DNA of 31,871 nucleotides from Nitrospinota bacterium (GTDB taxonomy: Bacteria; 2-12-FULL-45-22; JACOWJ01): positions 1 to 31,871 of the forward strand of contig JACOWJ010000018.1 of NCBI GenBank assembly GCA_016176845.1. Reading direction: 5' to 3'. The notes beneath the pieces were generated by a model. That model made no database searches and was not told where the DNA came from. It saw nothing but the letters and a program-made list of their open reading frames with translations. The translations under genes were made by a program, and so were the position numbers. Shown here piece by piece: positions 24,452-31,871 of the stretch (its first letter is position 1; the number at the start of each line of letters is the position of its first letter).

Positions 24452-24486
24452 CATGAGCTTTGAGCTATGAGCCATGAGCTAATAAG
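24452..24486 (-). repeat. Heptameric CATGAGC-type repeat at the smpB stop codon
   Basis: CATGAGC, TTTGAGC, TATGAGC, CATGAGC, TAATAAG units. The TAG stop of smpB lies inside the outermost unit. Partner of 24342-24380. Confidence 0.85.
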
Positions 24487-24955
24487 ATTCCCGCTTCATA
24501 CGCTGGTGCAAGACCCTTTCCAGTTCCTTGCGGCTCTCCTCCCGTCGCATATCCTCCCGCCTGTCGTAGAGCTTCTTCCCTTTGGCCAGCCCCAACTCCA
24601 CCTTGGCCACCCCATGGGTAAAATAGACCTTCAATGGGATCAGGGTCAGGCCTTTTTCCGTAGTCTTTCCGATGAGTCGCTTGATCTCGCTCTTGTGGAG
24701 CAGCAGCTTCTTCTTCCTCAAGGGCTCATGATTAAACTGGTGGGCGTGGGCAAAAGGGCCGATGTGGAAGTTAAGCAGGTTGACCTCTCCTCCTTCCACT
24801 TTGGCGTAACTATCTTGCAGGTTGCCCCTTCCATCCCGCAGGGACTTGACCTCCGTCCCCAGTAAGGCGATCCCCGCCTCGTAGGTCTCCAGGATCTCGT
24901 ACTCGGCCCGAGCCCTTTTATTGCTGCAAACCAGTTTATCCCCTGCCTTGCTCAC
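24479..24955 (-). CDS. smpB: SsrA-binding protein SmpB
   Basis: 158 residues when started at GTG with AAAGG seven bases upstream; a longer TTG start at 24979 would add eight residues and has no clear ribosome site. KLVCSNKRARAEYEILETYE, GIALLGTEVKSLRDGRGNL, FAHAHQFNHEP, RKKKLLLHKSEIKRL and the Lys/Arg-rich C-terminal tail (GKKLYDRREDMRREESRKEL) are the conserved SmpB blocks. It binds tmRNA and brings it to stalled ribosomes for trans-translation. A sigma-70-like promoter lies 180 bp upstream. No tmRNA gene was found in the window. It heads a minus-strand run with the CDF transporter, alaS and the selenium genes. Confidence 0.95.
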   Translation of the reverse strand: MSKAGDKLVCSNKRARAEYEILETYEAGIALLGTEVKSLRDGRGNLQDSYAKVEGGEVNLLNFHIGPFAHAHQFNHEPLRKKKLLLHKSEIKRLIGKTTEKGLTLIPLKVYFTHGVAKVELGLAKGKKLYDRREDMRREESRKELERVLHQRMKRESY

Positions 24956-25025
24956 CGTATGGCCTTTACTCGCAATCAACCGCCCAAGATGGATGGGGCC
25001 TTACTTTAAGGCAAACTTTTCATAG

Positions 25026-25108
25026 GCGCGAAAAACCGTTGGGATGGGGACGGGCGGGATTTATCCCGCCCCTACATTGCCGTTGGTCATCCCAACGCTT
25101 ATTCGCGC
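25026..25108. repeat. Nested palindromic element upstream of smpB
   Basis: Outer arms GCGCGAA...GTTGGGATG and CATCCCAAC...TTCGCGC enclose an inner perfect GGGCGGGAT/ATCCCGCCC hairpin. The arrangement resembles a small non-autonomous element. It lies in the predicted smpB leader transcript. Confidence 0.8.
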
Positions 25109-25137
25109 TAACAACTTTTCCCTTCGTAACTAATGTT

Positions 25138-25166
25138 ACTATACTTGATGGCTTTAGAGATTGCAA
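25138..25166 (-). promoter_or_regulatory. smpB: Sigma-70-type promoter for the smpB-alaS-selD run
   Basis: On the minus strand TTGCAA (25166-25161), a 17-bp spacer and TATAGT (25143-25138). It is the only promoter-like sequence seen ahead of smpB and may serve the following same-strand genes. Confidence 0.55.
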
Positions 25167-25232
25167 GGAGATCGGGGAGGAGAGAGGAAAGGATGGCTTG
25201 GTATAACTCCACGCAATAAAGTACCCATTTAC

Positions 25233-25292
25233 CGCGGAGAGCGCAGAGGCCGCAGAGAAGAGGGAAAGCGGGTGGTCTCTGCGCTCTCCGCG
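25233..25292. repeat. Inverted repeat with 16-bp perfect arms
   Basis: CGCGGAGAGCGCAGAG (25233-25248) and its complement (25277-25292) flank a purine-rich centre GCCGCAGAGAAGAGGG. This CGCAGAG-type repeat is common in many environmental genomes. It lies just behind the stop codon of the pbpC gene and could end its transcript. Confidence 0.85.
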
Positions 25293-25311
25293 TCCTTGAA
25301 CGATGCGGATA

Positions 25312-28069
25312 TCACCGCACCTTGACCGTGACTGGACGCGAGCTGGTCTCCGCGGAGGGAAGCCGGACCTGGAAGCTGTGCTCGCCCGGTTTCAGGGGCC
25401 AACGGGTCGCATACGGATAGTCCACCACTTTGAACGGCTCACCGTCCACGTACCAGACCACCTGCTCCACGGGCGGGTCGACAACCGCCTCCAGCGCCAG
25501 GGACGCCAGGTTCGGCGGCATCTCGGGATCGTGCAGCAGCCGGGCGCCGTTTTCGGGCGCCACCACGCTCAGGCGCACCTCCCGCGCGGCGGACCCCCGG
25601 GCCTCCTGCATGCCTGTCCTGAGCGAAGCCGAAGGGCCTGTCCTGGACCCCGATCCAGGAGTGGAAAGAGGGATCTCCGGCCCGATGGCCGGTCTGATCT
25701 TCTTCCCAGCGGCGAAGGACGGCTTGCCCGGTCCTCCTAATCCCGAAGCCGGGAACGCATCGGGTCCCGGAGTCTTGAACGCATCGGGTCCCGAAGCCGG
25801 GAACGAATTGGGTCCCGATGCCGTGAACGAATCGATGGCCGGCGGCCGCGGGATCCCTTCCGCCGCCGCCCAGGCAGCATACCGGGGGTCGAGGTCGGCA
25901 TAGGTCCGCGTCTCCACGTATTGGCCGGGAGTCGCGGGAGAAGCGGGCTGGCCGGTCCGGACGTCGATTGCCATGCGCCGATGGGCGCGGCAAGGGACCA
26001 CTGGCTCTCGCCCGGGCGGAAACCATTCGAGGAAGACCCGGTTGCACGCATCGGCCGACCGCTCTCCGGTGAGGGCGCAAAGGTTGACGGGCCCGTAACC
26101 GCGCGGAGCAGGAAAGGCGTGGTCATCGAGCCCGCCCGCCTGGCCGGCGTGAAGAAAGGAGACCGCCTCGTGGGCGAGGACGGCGGCGGCGGCGAAGCCG
26201 CTCAAGCCCTTCATCGGCGTAGCGTCCGCGTTGCCGACCCAGACGCCGACGACATATTTCGTCGAATATGCCACGGTCCAGGCGTCCCGGTAGCCGGCCG
26301 AGGTGCCGGTCTTGACCGCCACGGGAAACGGGAACTCGCTCGCCCCCATCCTCGGGAAGCTGGGAAGGCGCGCCATGGGATCGGAGAGAAACAGCGTGAC
26401 CTGCCGGGCCGAGGCCTCCGAAAGCACCGGGCGGGGAAACGAAGGCCTGCGCGGCTCGCGCATCCGCTTCGGTGCGACGTCTCCCGGATATCCCGGCATG
26501 CGATTGCCGTTTGGACCTGTCATGACATCCACGAGACGGGGTTCTCGCTTCTGACGTATTCTTCCATTTGGAAGATACCAAACCAGGTCTCCCGCCTCGC
26601 CGTCGGCGGCCAGCGCCGAATAGGCCCGGACCAGGTGCTCCAGGGTGACGGGGAGTGCCCCGACGGCAAGCCCGGCGCCGTAGCGGCTGGAAGGATTCTC
26701 ATACCGGTGGAGCCCCAGCCGGCCAAGGAAGGCATATCCGTTCTCGAGGCCGATCCGCGTAAGCAGATGCACCGCCGGAACGTTCCGCGAGTTGGCCAGC
26801 GCCTCGCGGGGCAGCAGGGGGCCGAGGAACGCGGCGTCCGCGTTCTCGATGGAGCCGGGCCCGCGCCGCAGGTCGTCCAGAACGGTGGCGGGGGTGATGA
26901 CACCCTGGTCCAGAGCGTAGGCGTAGAAAAACGGCTTGAGCGTACTTCCTGCCGGACGTGCGATGCGGGCGAAATCGATGGCGCCGAAGCGCCGCCCGTC
27001 GAAATAGCCGGAGGAGCCGACCCACGCCAGCACCTCGCGCGTGTTCCGATCGACCACGACCATCGCGGCGTTCCCGGCGGCCTTATCTTCCCAGGACCGG
27101 AGCGCATCCCCGACCATCCGGACCGCCTGCCGCTGGAGATCGAGGTCGATGGACGCCGTTACCAGCGGCTGATGGCGGAGCGCTCTTCGTGCCCGGGGAT
27201 CCTTCCATTGAGCTTCCATGCGAAGGATCGCATGGATCGCCTTGACCGGGCGCCGGGCAAGAGGCCGAAGCTCCATGCGGTCGATCTGGTAGCGGGCCAG
27301 CTCGTATTCATCCTTCGTGAGGGCCTTCTGTTGCCGAAGGATCTGGAGGATCGATCGGCCCCGCCGAACCGCATCCCGCAGGCCGCGCGGGGAGCAGGGA
27401 TTCATTCGTCCCGGAGCCTGTGGGATGGCCGAGAGGAGCGCGATCTCGGCCCAGCTCAAATCTTCCACGGGTTTGCCGAAATAGCGGCGGGCAGCGTAGG
27501 CGATGCCGTGGATCCGGTTGCGTAGGGAGCGATCCTCAAGTAGTGGGCCAGGAGCGCCTCGCGGCCGTACCGCCGGATGAGGGCGAGTGCCGTCAGCGCT
27601 TCGCGCACCTTCTTCTCCATCCGTCCGGGGGCCGGGCTCCTGCATCCGGGCCACCTGCATGGCCAGCGTGGACGCCCCCCGAGAGGCGCCGGCCGCTCTG
27701 CCAGTTCTGAAACGCCGCCCGGACCACGGCCAGCGGGTCCACGCCGGGATGAGAGAAGAAGCGCCGATCCTCGGCGGCCGTGGTAGCGGCGACGACCCGA
27801 GGGGGAAGGGCCGCAAGCGGCCAGTAGCCGAGCTCCTTCCCCTTCGCGCTCTCCATCTCGTCCAGGAAGCGCCCCTGGCGGTCCAGGACGAGAAGCGACG
27901 GCTCGGGGGCCGCCAGCCGCGCATCCGGCAGGACCTCGGACAACAGCCACACCGCCAGCAGGGCCGCGATGCCCAGGCAGAGCTCGACCTTCAGGGACAG
28001 GAAGGTCAGCTTCTCCCGGAGCCACCGGTCCGCCCGGTTGATCCACGATCGGGAAGGGGTCTTTTCCAT
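25312..28069 (-). pseudogene. pbpC: Penicillin-binding protein 1C, frame broken by three single-base shifts
   Basis: The reading frame starts MEKTPSRSWINRADRWL with one membrane segment and the glycosyltransferase motif TAAEDRRFFSHPGVDPLAVVRAA. It then breaks three times: an extra base in the C6 run at 27675-27680, an extra base in the G5 run at 27627-27631, and a missing base near 27521. The parts GASTLAMQVARM, MEKKVREALTALALIRRYGR and HGIAYAARRYFG lie in different frames but join into one normal domain. Afterwards an uninterrupted frame carries the transpeptidase domain (RPAGSTLKPFFYA with SxxK, VKTGTSAGYRDAWTVAY) and the C-terminal PBP1C domain. It would polymerise peptidoglycan at the inner membrane. 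Two shifts in homopolymers suggest sequencing error; recent decay is the alternative. A dispersed repeat sits in frame at 25612. Partner of the macroglobulin gene, as pbpC-yfhM in E. coli. Confidence 0.85.
25612..25645 (-). repeat. Short dispersed repeat inserted in frame in pbpC
   Basis: GCCTGTCCTG-AGCGAAGCCGAAGG-GCCTGTCCTG: the core is the same as in alaS but in the opposite orientation, with a 10-bp direct repeat at its ends. It adds residues (SASLRTGMQ) in the linker before the C-terminal domain. Confidence 0.85.
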
Positions 28070-28082
28070 CCTGACCCCCACT

Positions 28083-28433
28083 TCAAATCCCCAGGGCCTG
28101 CCGCAGGCGGGCTTTCACTTCAGCCATATCACGCGCCGACAACTTGCCGGCCTTCACGCCCATGCTTGAAGTTGACAGGGTGATGAGGTGTGAGGTGACC
28201 ACAGAAGTGATGGCTAACCCCGCTGCCTGCCAGTCTTGCAGTTCATGGCAGGTAGGGTGCCCCGTGTGCGCGGCAACTTGCCCCGTTATGGCAGCAAGGA
28301 GGTAATCGCCTTCGCAAGCAGTGAAGGCAGGCGTGGAGATGATGAGGGCAGGACGAGTCTTGCCCCCGGAAAAGTCGGAGGAAGTAAAGGGGACCAAAAT
28401 GACCTCTCCACGCCGGTACTTACGCTTTGGCAC
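28083..28433 (-). CDS. PemK/MazF-family toxin (mRNA interferase type)
   Basis: 116 residues from a GTG start. KYRRGEVILVPFTSSDFSGGKTRPALIIS is the signature opening of the MazF/PemK fold, followed by DYLLAAITGQ, LQDWQAAGLAITSVVTSHLITL and LSARDMAEVKARLRQAL. Such enzymes cut mRNA at short sequences and are held inactive by the antitoxin. The gene overlaps the upstream antitoxin-like gene by 14 bp, the expected antitoxin-toxin order, and ends just before the pbpC start. Function is well supported by family and context. It sits between two genes that are adjacent in other bacteria, so it is probably an insertion. Confidence 0.9.
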   Translation of the reverse strand: MPKRKYRRGEVILVPFTSSDFSGGKTRPALIISTPAFTACEGDYLLAAITGQVAAHTGHPTCHELQDWQAAGLAITSVVTSHLITLSTSSMGVKAGKLSARDMAEVKARLRQALGI

Positions 28434-28743
28434 GTTTTCCCGTTCTCCAGTCTATGGTGTCGTAAATGGCATCCACCTCATTGTCCCAGATCTTCCCCAG
28501 TGCTTCCGTATTCAACGCCGCCCGGTCATGGTCCTCGCGCTCGGACTTTGTCCGCATCATACTGCCCAGGAGTGTGATGATCTCCTCCTCGTTGACAAAA
28601 ACGTTGGGCTTGCCGACGGAAAATCGCTTCAGCCGAAGCAGTCCTTTTCGCTCCCACAGATAGAAGCTCGCTCGTGCCTGCCCATATTTCTCAGAGGCCT
28701 CCTGAAGCGAAATCCAACCTTCATTCACCAGGGGCTTGGCCAT
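28420..28743 (-). CDS. Antitoxin with winged-helix-like DNA-binding domain
   Basis: 107 residues. The N-terminal half (WISLQEASEKYGQARASFYLWERKGLLRLKRF) is a MerR/excisionase-like helix-turn-helix. The C-terminal tail EALGKIWDNEVDAIYDTIDW resembles the toxin-wrapping segment WDNE-D-YD of antitoxins paired with MazF-like toxins. AAGGAGGG before the ATG marks the start. It should neutralise the overlapping downstream toxin and bind its own promoter region; an inverted repeat at 29070-29100 is a candidate site. This HTH type differs from the classical AbrB-fold MazE, which makes it a less common antitoxin class. Confidence 0.8.
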   Translation of the reverse strand: MAKPLVNEGWISLQEASEKYGQARASFYLWERKGLLRLKRFSVGKPNVFVNEEEIITLLGSMMRTKSEREDHDRAALNTEALGKIWDNEVDAIYDTIDWRTGKRAKA

Positions 28744-28770
28744 GCCTATTTCCCTCCTTTCTTGCGATGG

Positions 28771-29001
28771 TCACCTGGCTGCCATTTCGCGCACGTGAGA
28801 AAGGTCGCGTTGATTCACCGGGCGCAATTGGGACGCTTGCACGGTGGCCACGGCCACCGTGTGGCCGGTCAACGTGACAAACTCGACCTCATACGCTGCA
28901 CCGCCTTGATGGATATGCACTACTGTGCCAACATCGCCGGCTTGCAATTTCTCTTCGAGAAGGTCTTGCGTCAACACAATGCAATCATGTTCTTTGATCA
29001 T
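28771..29001 (-). CDS. DUF4926 domain protein
   Basis: 76 residues matching the small DUF4926 family: MIKEHDCIVLTQDLLEEKLQAGD, then VGTVVHIHQGGAAYEVEFVTLTGHTVAV and a Val/Gln-rich end. These SH3-like small proteins are often near toxin-antitoxin or restriction genes, and their role is unsettled. GGAGG five to six bases before the ATG supports the start. It is the first gene behind its own promoter and is followed 27 bp later by the antitoxin gene, so the three form one small operon. Confidence 0.85.
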   Translation of the reverse strand: MIKEHDCIVLTQDLLEEKLQAGDVGTVVHIHQGGAAYEVEFVTLTGHTVAVATVQASQLRPVNQRDLSHVREMAAR

Positions 29002-29069
29002 GATTCCTCCAAAGGATAAGCAGTGATGAGTCGTGGTGCAATCTGCCCTTTGTCCATGTTTGATTTCGT

Positions 29070-29100
29070 CGGGTGTGTGGTATAATCCGGCTCACACCCG
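29070..29100. promoter_or_regulatory. Inverted repeat operator at the toxin-antitoxin promoter
   Basis: CGGGTGTG (29070-29077) and CACACCCG (29093-29100) are perfect 8-bp arms, 15 bp apart, directly next to the -10 box and over the expected transcription start. The position suits repression by the antitoxin. Confidence 0.7.
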
Positions 29101-29129
29101 ATTATACCGATACGGCGGTAGCATTACAA
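29101..29129 (-). promoter_or_regulatory. Sigma-70-type promoter of the DUF4926/toxin-antitoxin operon
   Basis: Minus strand: TTGTAA (29129-29124), 17-bp spacer, perfect TATAAT (29106-29101). It lies in the short spacer behind the macroglobulin stop codon. Confidence 0.75.
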
Positions 29130-29150
29130 ATTGACCCGAAGGACTGCCCG

Positions 29151-31871
29151 TCACTCCTTCCGTTCGATCACCACGCGGGCTCCCGCCGAGCTCCCGCGGA
29201 TGGCGCCGTCGTACATCATCTCCGCCAAGGCCGGCGGCTGGATGAACCGCCCCGGCGTTGTGGTCCGGGTGCGGAAGTAAAAATCGTAGGTCCCCTTCGG
29301 CAGGGTTTCGTAGTAGAAGGTGACCTGGTCGTCCAGATAGGCCGCATAGGTCGGCGCCTGGGTGAGCTTCCCGGCGGTCTTCGCCTCGGGGGGAGCGGTG
29401 GTCAGGTTGGGGTTGAGCGGCTCCATCCCCGCCGCCAGCGGGACCGAGACGGCCACGTAATGCCGGTCCGTCGGGTTGATGACCCGCACGTGCTCCTCCA
29501 CCACTTCGCCCACGCCGAACGCGACGCGGCTTCCCGCCTTGTCGAGGGGAACCCTTTCCTGCAGCCGGTCGGCGGGGGCCAGCCCCATCCGGAGAAGCTC
29601 CCGGGTGACGAAGAACCCTTGCGACTCGGGCGTCGCCTGGCTGCCGTCCGCCAGCGGGACGTAGAAGGTCTCGGCCCGCAGGACAACCGGTCTCGGTCCC
29701 GCCTCTTGGAGGAGCACCTCGCCGGGCAACGCGCTTTGGCTGATCAGGGTTCCCGTGGGCGACTTCGGCCCCAGCGACAGGGAATGCCCCCCCTCCTTCC
29801 CGAACGTCACCCGGACGGTATGGCTCGCGGCCCCGTGGAACGGCGGCCGGAGAACCTCGGACAGGGCGAGCAGCGCCGAGGCGTTGGCGTTGGTCGTCCC
29901 CCATCCATCTCCCTTCCCCAGCGTCACCAGCGCCTCCACCAGGAGCGGGAAGCGCGGGTTCTTCGGGTCGGCATACGCCAGCGCGCGGACTATGTCGGCC
30001 AGGGTGCGCGTCTCGCCCGGTAGGATGAGCCCGTTCCTCCGGCCGGGGCGGTCCTGCAGCCCACCGTAGACCTCCCGGCCCTGGTAGAGGCGGATGACGA
30101 GACCGTCCCACATCTCCTTGGTCAGGCCGCCGACGCCCGGTGACGAGAGCTCCCCGGCCCGCGCGAAGGAGGTCAATACCTCCGCGACCCCTTCGAGGTG
30201 CAGGTACTTCGACTGGCGCAGCAGCTCGGCGGCGTAAGGAGCGTCGAACTTGCCCGCTGAGGCCAGGGCGCTTAAGGCGAAGGAGCGCTCGTTGAAGGCT
30301 TCCCCGTCGATGAAGTGGCGATAGTCGGAACGCAGCGATTGCGTCAGCGACCGGGTCAGGGTATCGAACAGCTTCGTGTCCACCGGGTATCCGGCGCCCT
30401 TCGCTTCCACCAGGAGATCGAGCACCCAGGCGGTGAGCGTTACCCGCCCCTCGGAGCCGGGCCAGAACGCCGCCAGCCCGTTGCCATCGACCACCAGCGG
30501 GATCCAGGCCAGCGTCTCCTGGATCGAGCGGTCCAGGTCTTCGGCCGCCCCTTCGACGCCGCTCAGGACAGGCCCTTCCTGGTGGAGGGAGCTCCGGAAC
30601 TTCCGGAGCGCCAGTCGCGCGCGTGCCTGGCTCAGCTTCTGCTCGGTGCAGCCGTACGGATAGCCGAGGAGAAAGTCGAGCCCCGCCGCCATCCGCACCA
30701 GCCCGGCCTGGTCGGAAACCAGGACGCTGCGGCGGATCGTTCCCGGCCGCGCTTGCTCCGGGAGGTCTGGGAGCCCGACCGGCACGCCGGGCGTCAGGTC
30801 CCGGAGGAGCCGGTGGGTCACCGGGTGCCGGTCCTCGCGCAGCGGGATCTTCACCTCGAAGGCGTCCCGGGCCTGGTCGGAGCTCCGCTCCACGGCCACC
30901 CGGAACGTGGCCGCCCGCCAGGCGGGCTTCCCGTCTTTGCCCAAGGGAGGCGTAGGGATCTCGACGGGGAGCTCGATCCGCTCCGGCCGGTTCGGGACGA
31001 AAGAAAGCTCCCGCGTCGCGGGCGCCGAAAGCGTCGCCCCTTCCGTCTGCACCTCCGCCTTGCCCGGTCCGCCTTCCCCCTCCACGATCCGCCCGATGGC
31101 GGCGGCGGTGAAGGAGTCGCCGGGACGAACAAAGCGGGGAAGCGCCGGCTGCACGATCACCGGGAGGCGCACGGAGATCTGGCCGACGGCGAAGCCGAAC
31201 CGGTCCCCGCCCCTTCGACAGGGCTCAGGACAGGCGCTGACCGCCTTGGCCCGCACCTTGAAGTTGGTGAGGTTGTCCGGGAGCTCCACCGTCACGACGG
31301 CGGTCCCGTCGGGCCCCACGGGGATCGCGGGATTATAGTACGGGACCGTCTTGAAGAGCTTGCGCACCGTGGCGCGCTCGAACAGCTCGCCCTCCTCGCC
31401 CCCGTCGCCCCCGGGGTTTTCCGCGTAGGGCAGGAAGCCGAAGGCGAGGTTCCGGGTGTCGCGGACGGCCAGGGCCGAATGGACCGGAGTGATGAAATCG
31501 GGCAGCGGGTCGAGCCGCTGCTCCTTTCCCAGGGAGAGCACGGCCTGGTCCACGAGCCACAGCGTCACTTCGCCGGGGAGCGGTTTCCCCGGGCCGTCCC
31601 TGGCGGGCTCGGCCAGGCGGATCTTCACCTGGATCTTCTGGCCCGGGCGTGCCTTCTCCGGGTAAGCAAGCGTCACCTCCATACGGTTCTCCACGGGGTT
31701 GACGCGGACCCACGTGGTGGTCGCCAGGGTGGCCGGCTTCCCCAGGTCGGTCGCCTCCCCGGCAACGGGCGATACGCCCGGAAGGCGTCCCCGCATCAGG
31801 ATGAAATGGACGGGGATGCGCGGCGTGTAGCGGTTGAGGAGGGGCAGAGGATAGACGGCGCTGCCCCCCTT
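29151..31871 (-). CDS. Alpha-2-macroglobulin family protein (YfhM-like), N-terminal part outside window
   Basis: 906 residues are visible; the frame stays open to the window edge, so the start is missing. Macroglobulin beta-domains come first, then the bait-region surroundings (PYYNPAIPVGPDGTAVVTVE, LPDNLTNFKVRAKAVS). The thioester motif YPYGCTEQ follows, with Cys and Gln (codons 30639-30653) forming the bond that traps proteases; E. coli has CLEQ. The C-terminal alpha-alpha barrel and receptor-like domain end the chain. Bacterial homologues are periplasmic protease traps guarding peptidoglycan repair, and the partner pbpC follows downstream. Two copies of the short dispersed repeat are inserted in frame (30548 and 31211). 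A toxin-antitoxin operon now separates the two partner genes. Confidence 0.92.
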   Translation of the reverse strand, partial: KGGSAVYPLPLLNRYTPRIPVHFILMRGRLPGVSPVAGEATDLGKPATLATTTWVRVNPVENRMEVTLAYPEKARPGQKIQVKIRLAEPARDGPGKPLPGEVTLWLVDQAVLSLGKEQRLDPLPDFITPVHSALAVRDTRNLAFGFLPYAENPGGDGGEEGELFERATVRKLFKTVPYYNPAIPVGPDGTAVVTVELPDNLTNFKVRAKAVSACPEPCRRGGDRFGFAVGQISVRLPVIVQPALPRFVRPGDSFTAAAIGRIVEGEGGPGKAEVQTEGATLSAPATRELSFVPNRPERIELPVEIPTPPLGKDGKPAWRAATFRVAVERSSDQARDAFEVKIPLREDRHPVTHRLLRDLTPGVPVGLPDLPEQARPGTIRRSVLVSDQAGLVRMAAGLDFLLGYPYGCTEQKLSQARARLALRKFRSSLHQEGPVLSGVEGAAEDLDRSIQETLAWIPLVVDGNGLAAFWPGSEGRVTLTAWVLDLLVEAKGAGYPVDTKLFDTLTRSLTQSLRSDYRHFIDGEAFNERSFALSALASAGKFDAPYAAELLRQSKYLHLEGVAEVLTSFARAGELSSPGVGGLTKEMWDGLVIRLYQGREVYGGLQDRPGRRNGLILPGETRTLADIVRALAYADPKNPRFPLLVEALVTLGKGDGWGTTNANASALLALSEVLRPPFHGAASHTVRVTFGKEGGHSLSLGPKSPTGTLISQSALPGEVLLQEAGPRPVVLRAETFYVPLADGSQATPESQGFFVTRELLRMGLAPADRLQERVPLDKAGSRVAFGVGEVVEEHVRVINPTDRHYVAVSVPLAAGMEPLNPNLTTAPPEAKTAGKLTQAPTYAAYLDDQVTFYYETLPKGTYDFYFRTRTTTPGRFIQPPALAEMMYDGAIRGSSAGARVVIERKE
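30548..30578 (-). repeat. Short dispersed repeat in the macroglobulin gene, copy a
   Basis: CCCTTCGACGCCGCTCAGGACAGG plus second CCCTTC. It encodes GPVLSGVEG in the same frame as in AlaS. Confidence 0.85.
31211..31239 (-). repeat. Short dispersed repeat in the macroglobulin gene, copy b
   Basis: CCCTTCGACAGGGCTCAGGACAGG. Here it is read in another frame (SACPEPCRRGG), introducing two Cys in an extracytoplasmic domain. Confidence 0.8.

Noticed and set aside
24980-25311. tmRNA gene next to smpB
   Set aside because: No tRNA-like ends, tag reading frame or GGATTCGAC-type segment; the region holds a promoter and palindromes.
25921-27525. 534-codon open frame on the plus strand
   Set aside because: Antisense to the transpeptidase domain of pbpC, which has clear SxxK and KTG motifs.

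Overview
The window looks like a chromosomal piece of an environmental bacterium, probably a deltaproteobacterial (Desulfobacterota-type) anaerobe or a close relative. This is an inference from gene content: a selenocysteine-containing SelD, a Ros/MucR-type zinc-finger regulator, a PAS-type sigma-54 activator, multihaem cytochrome and multicopper proteins, and very repeat-rich spacers. No rRNA, tRNA or CRISPR was seen.

Layout. 1-122: 3' end of a tyrosine recombinase of integron-integrase type. 455-5013 (minus): a HigA-like antitoxin without an adjacent toxin, a 1161-residue GH13-like glycosidase and a zinc-finger regulator. 5580-9197 (plus): a sigma-70-like promoter and a 2-oxoacid (pyruvate/acetoin) dehydrogenase operon, E1 alpha, E1 beta, E2. 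9239-16030 (minus): a periplasmic copper/haem cluster. In transcription order it holds a triheme cytochrome c fused to an ethylbenzene-dehydrogenase-like haem domain, a cupredoxin-like protein, a complete multicopper oxidase, a thioredoxin-like protein, a second multicopper-oxidase-like protein that has lost most copper ligands, and a second thioredoxin-like protein. A textbook sigma-54 promoter (16207-16222) and a cluster of TGTTGC half-sites (16342-16391) sit in front of it. A sigma-54 activator with a Cys-containing PAS domain lies just upstream (17285-18751), separated by a DUF1264 gene. 18852-24955 (minus): a DsrE-like selenoprotein and SelD, each with an in-frame UGA that conventional gene calling would truncate, then alaS, a cation diffusion facilitator and smpB. 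25312-31871 (minus): a pbpC gene broken by three single-base shifts and an alpha-2-macroglobulin gene running off the window end. A promoter-equipped DUF4926 / antitoxin / MazF-type toxin module sits between them.

The most unusual feature is the spacer DNA. Several intergenic regions contain tandem repeats of strict 7-nt period with a different heptamer each time. They often occur as inverted pairs that start at the stop codon of one gene and end at the ribosome binding site or start of the next. They even encode the last residues of AlaS and of the cytochrome. A second family is an 81-bp repeat present three times without any gap in the copper/haem cluster. A third is a short repeat of the form CCCTTCGAC...CTCAGGACAGG inserted in frame inside alaS, pbpC (twice-flanked by its own end) and the macroglobulin gene. 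Further long palindromes lie at 4357-4509, 16071-16140, 20404-20487, 25026-25108 and 25233-25292.

Working model (inference): the PAS/sigma-54 activator senses a redox or metal signal and switches on the copper/haem cluster. The thioredoxin-like proteins may serve disulfide or copper loading of the oxidases, and the cytochrome may carry the electrons. The selenoprotein DsrE-like gene, selD and the regulator are contiguous on the same strand and could be co-transcribed.
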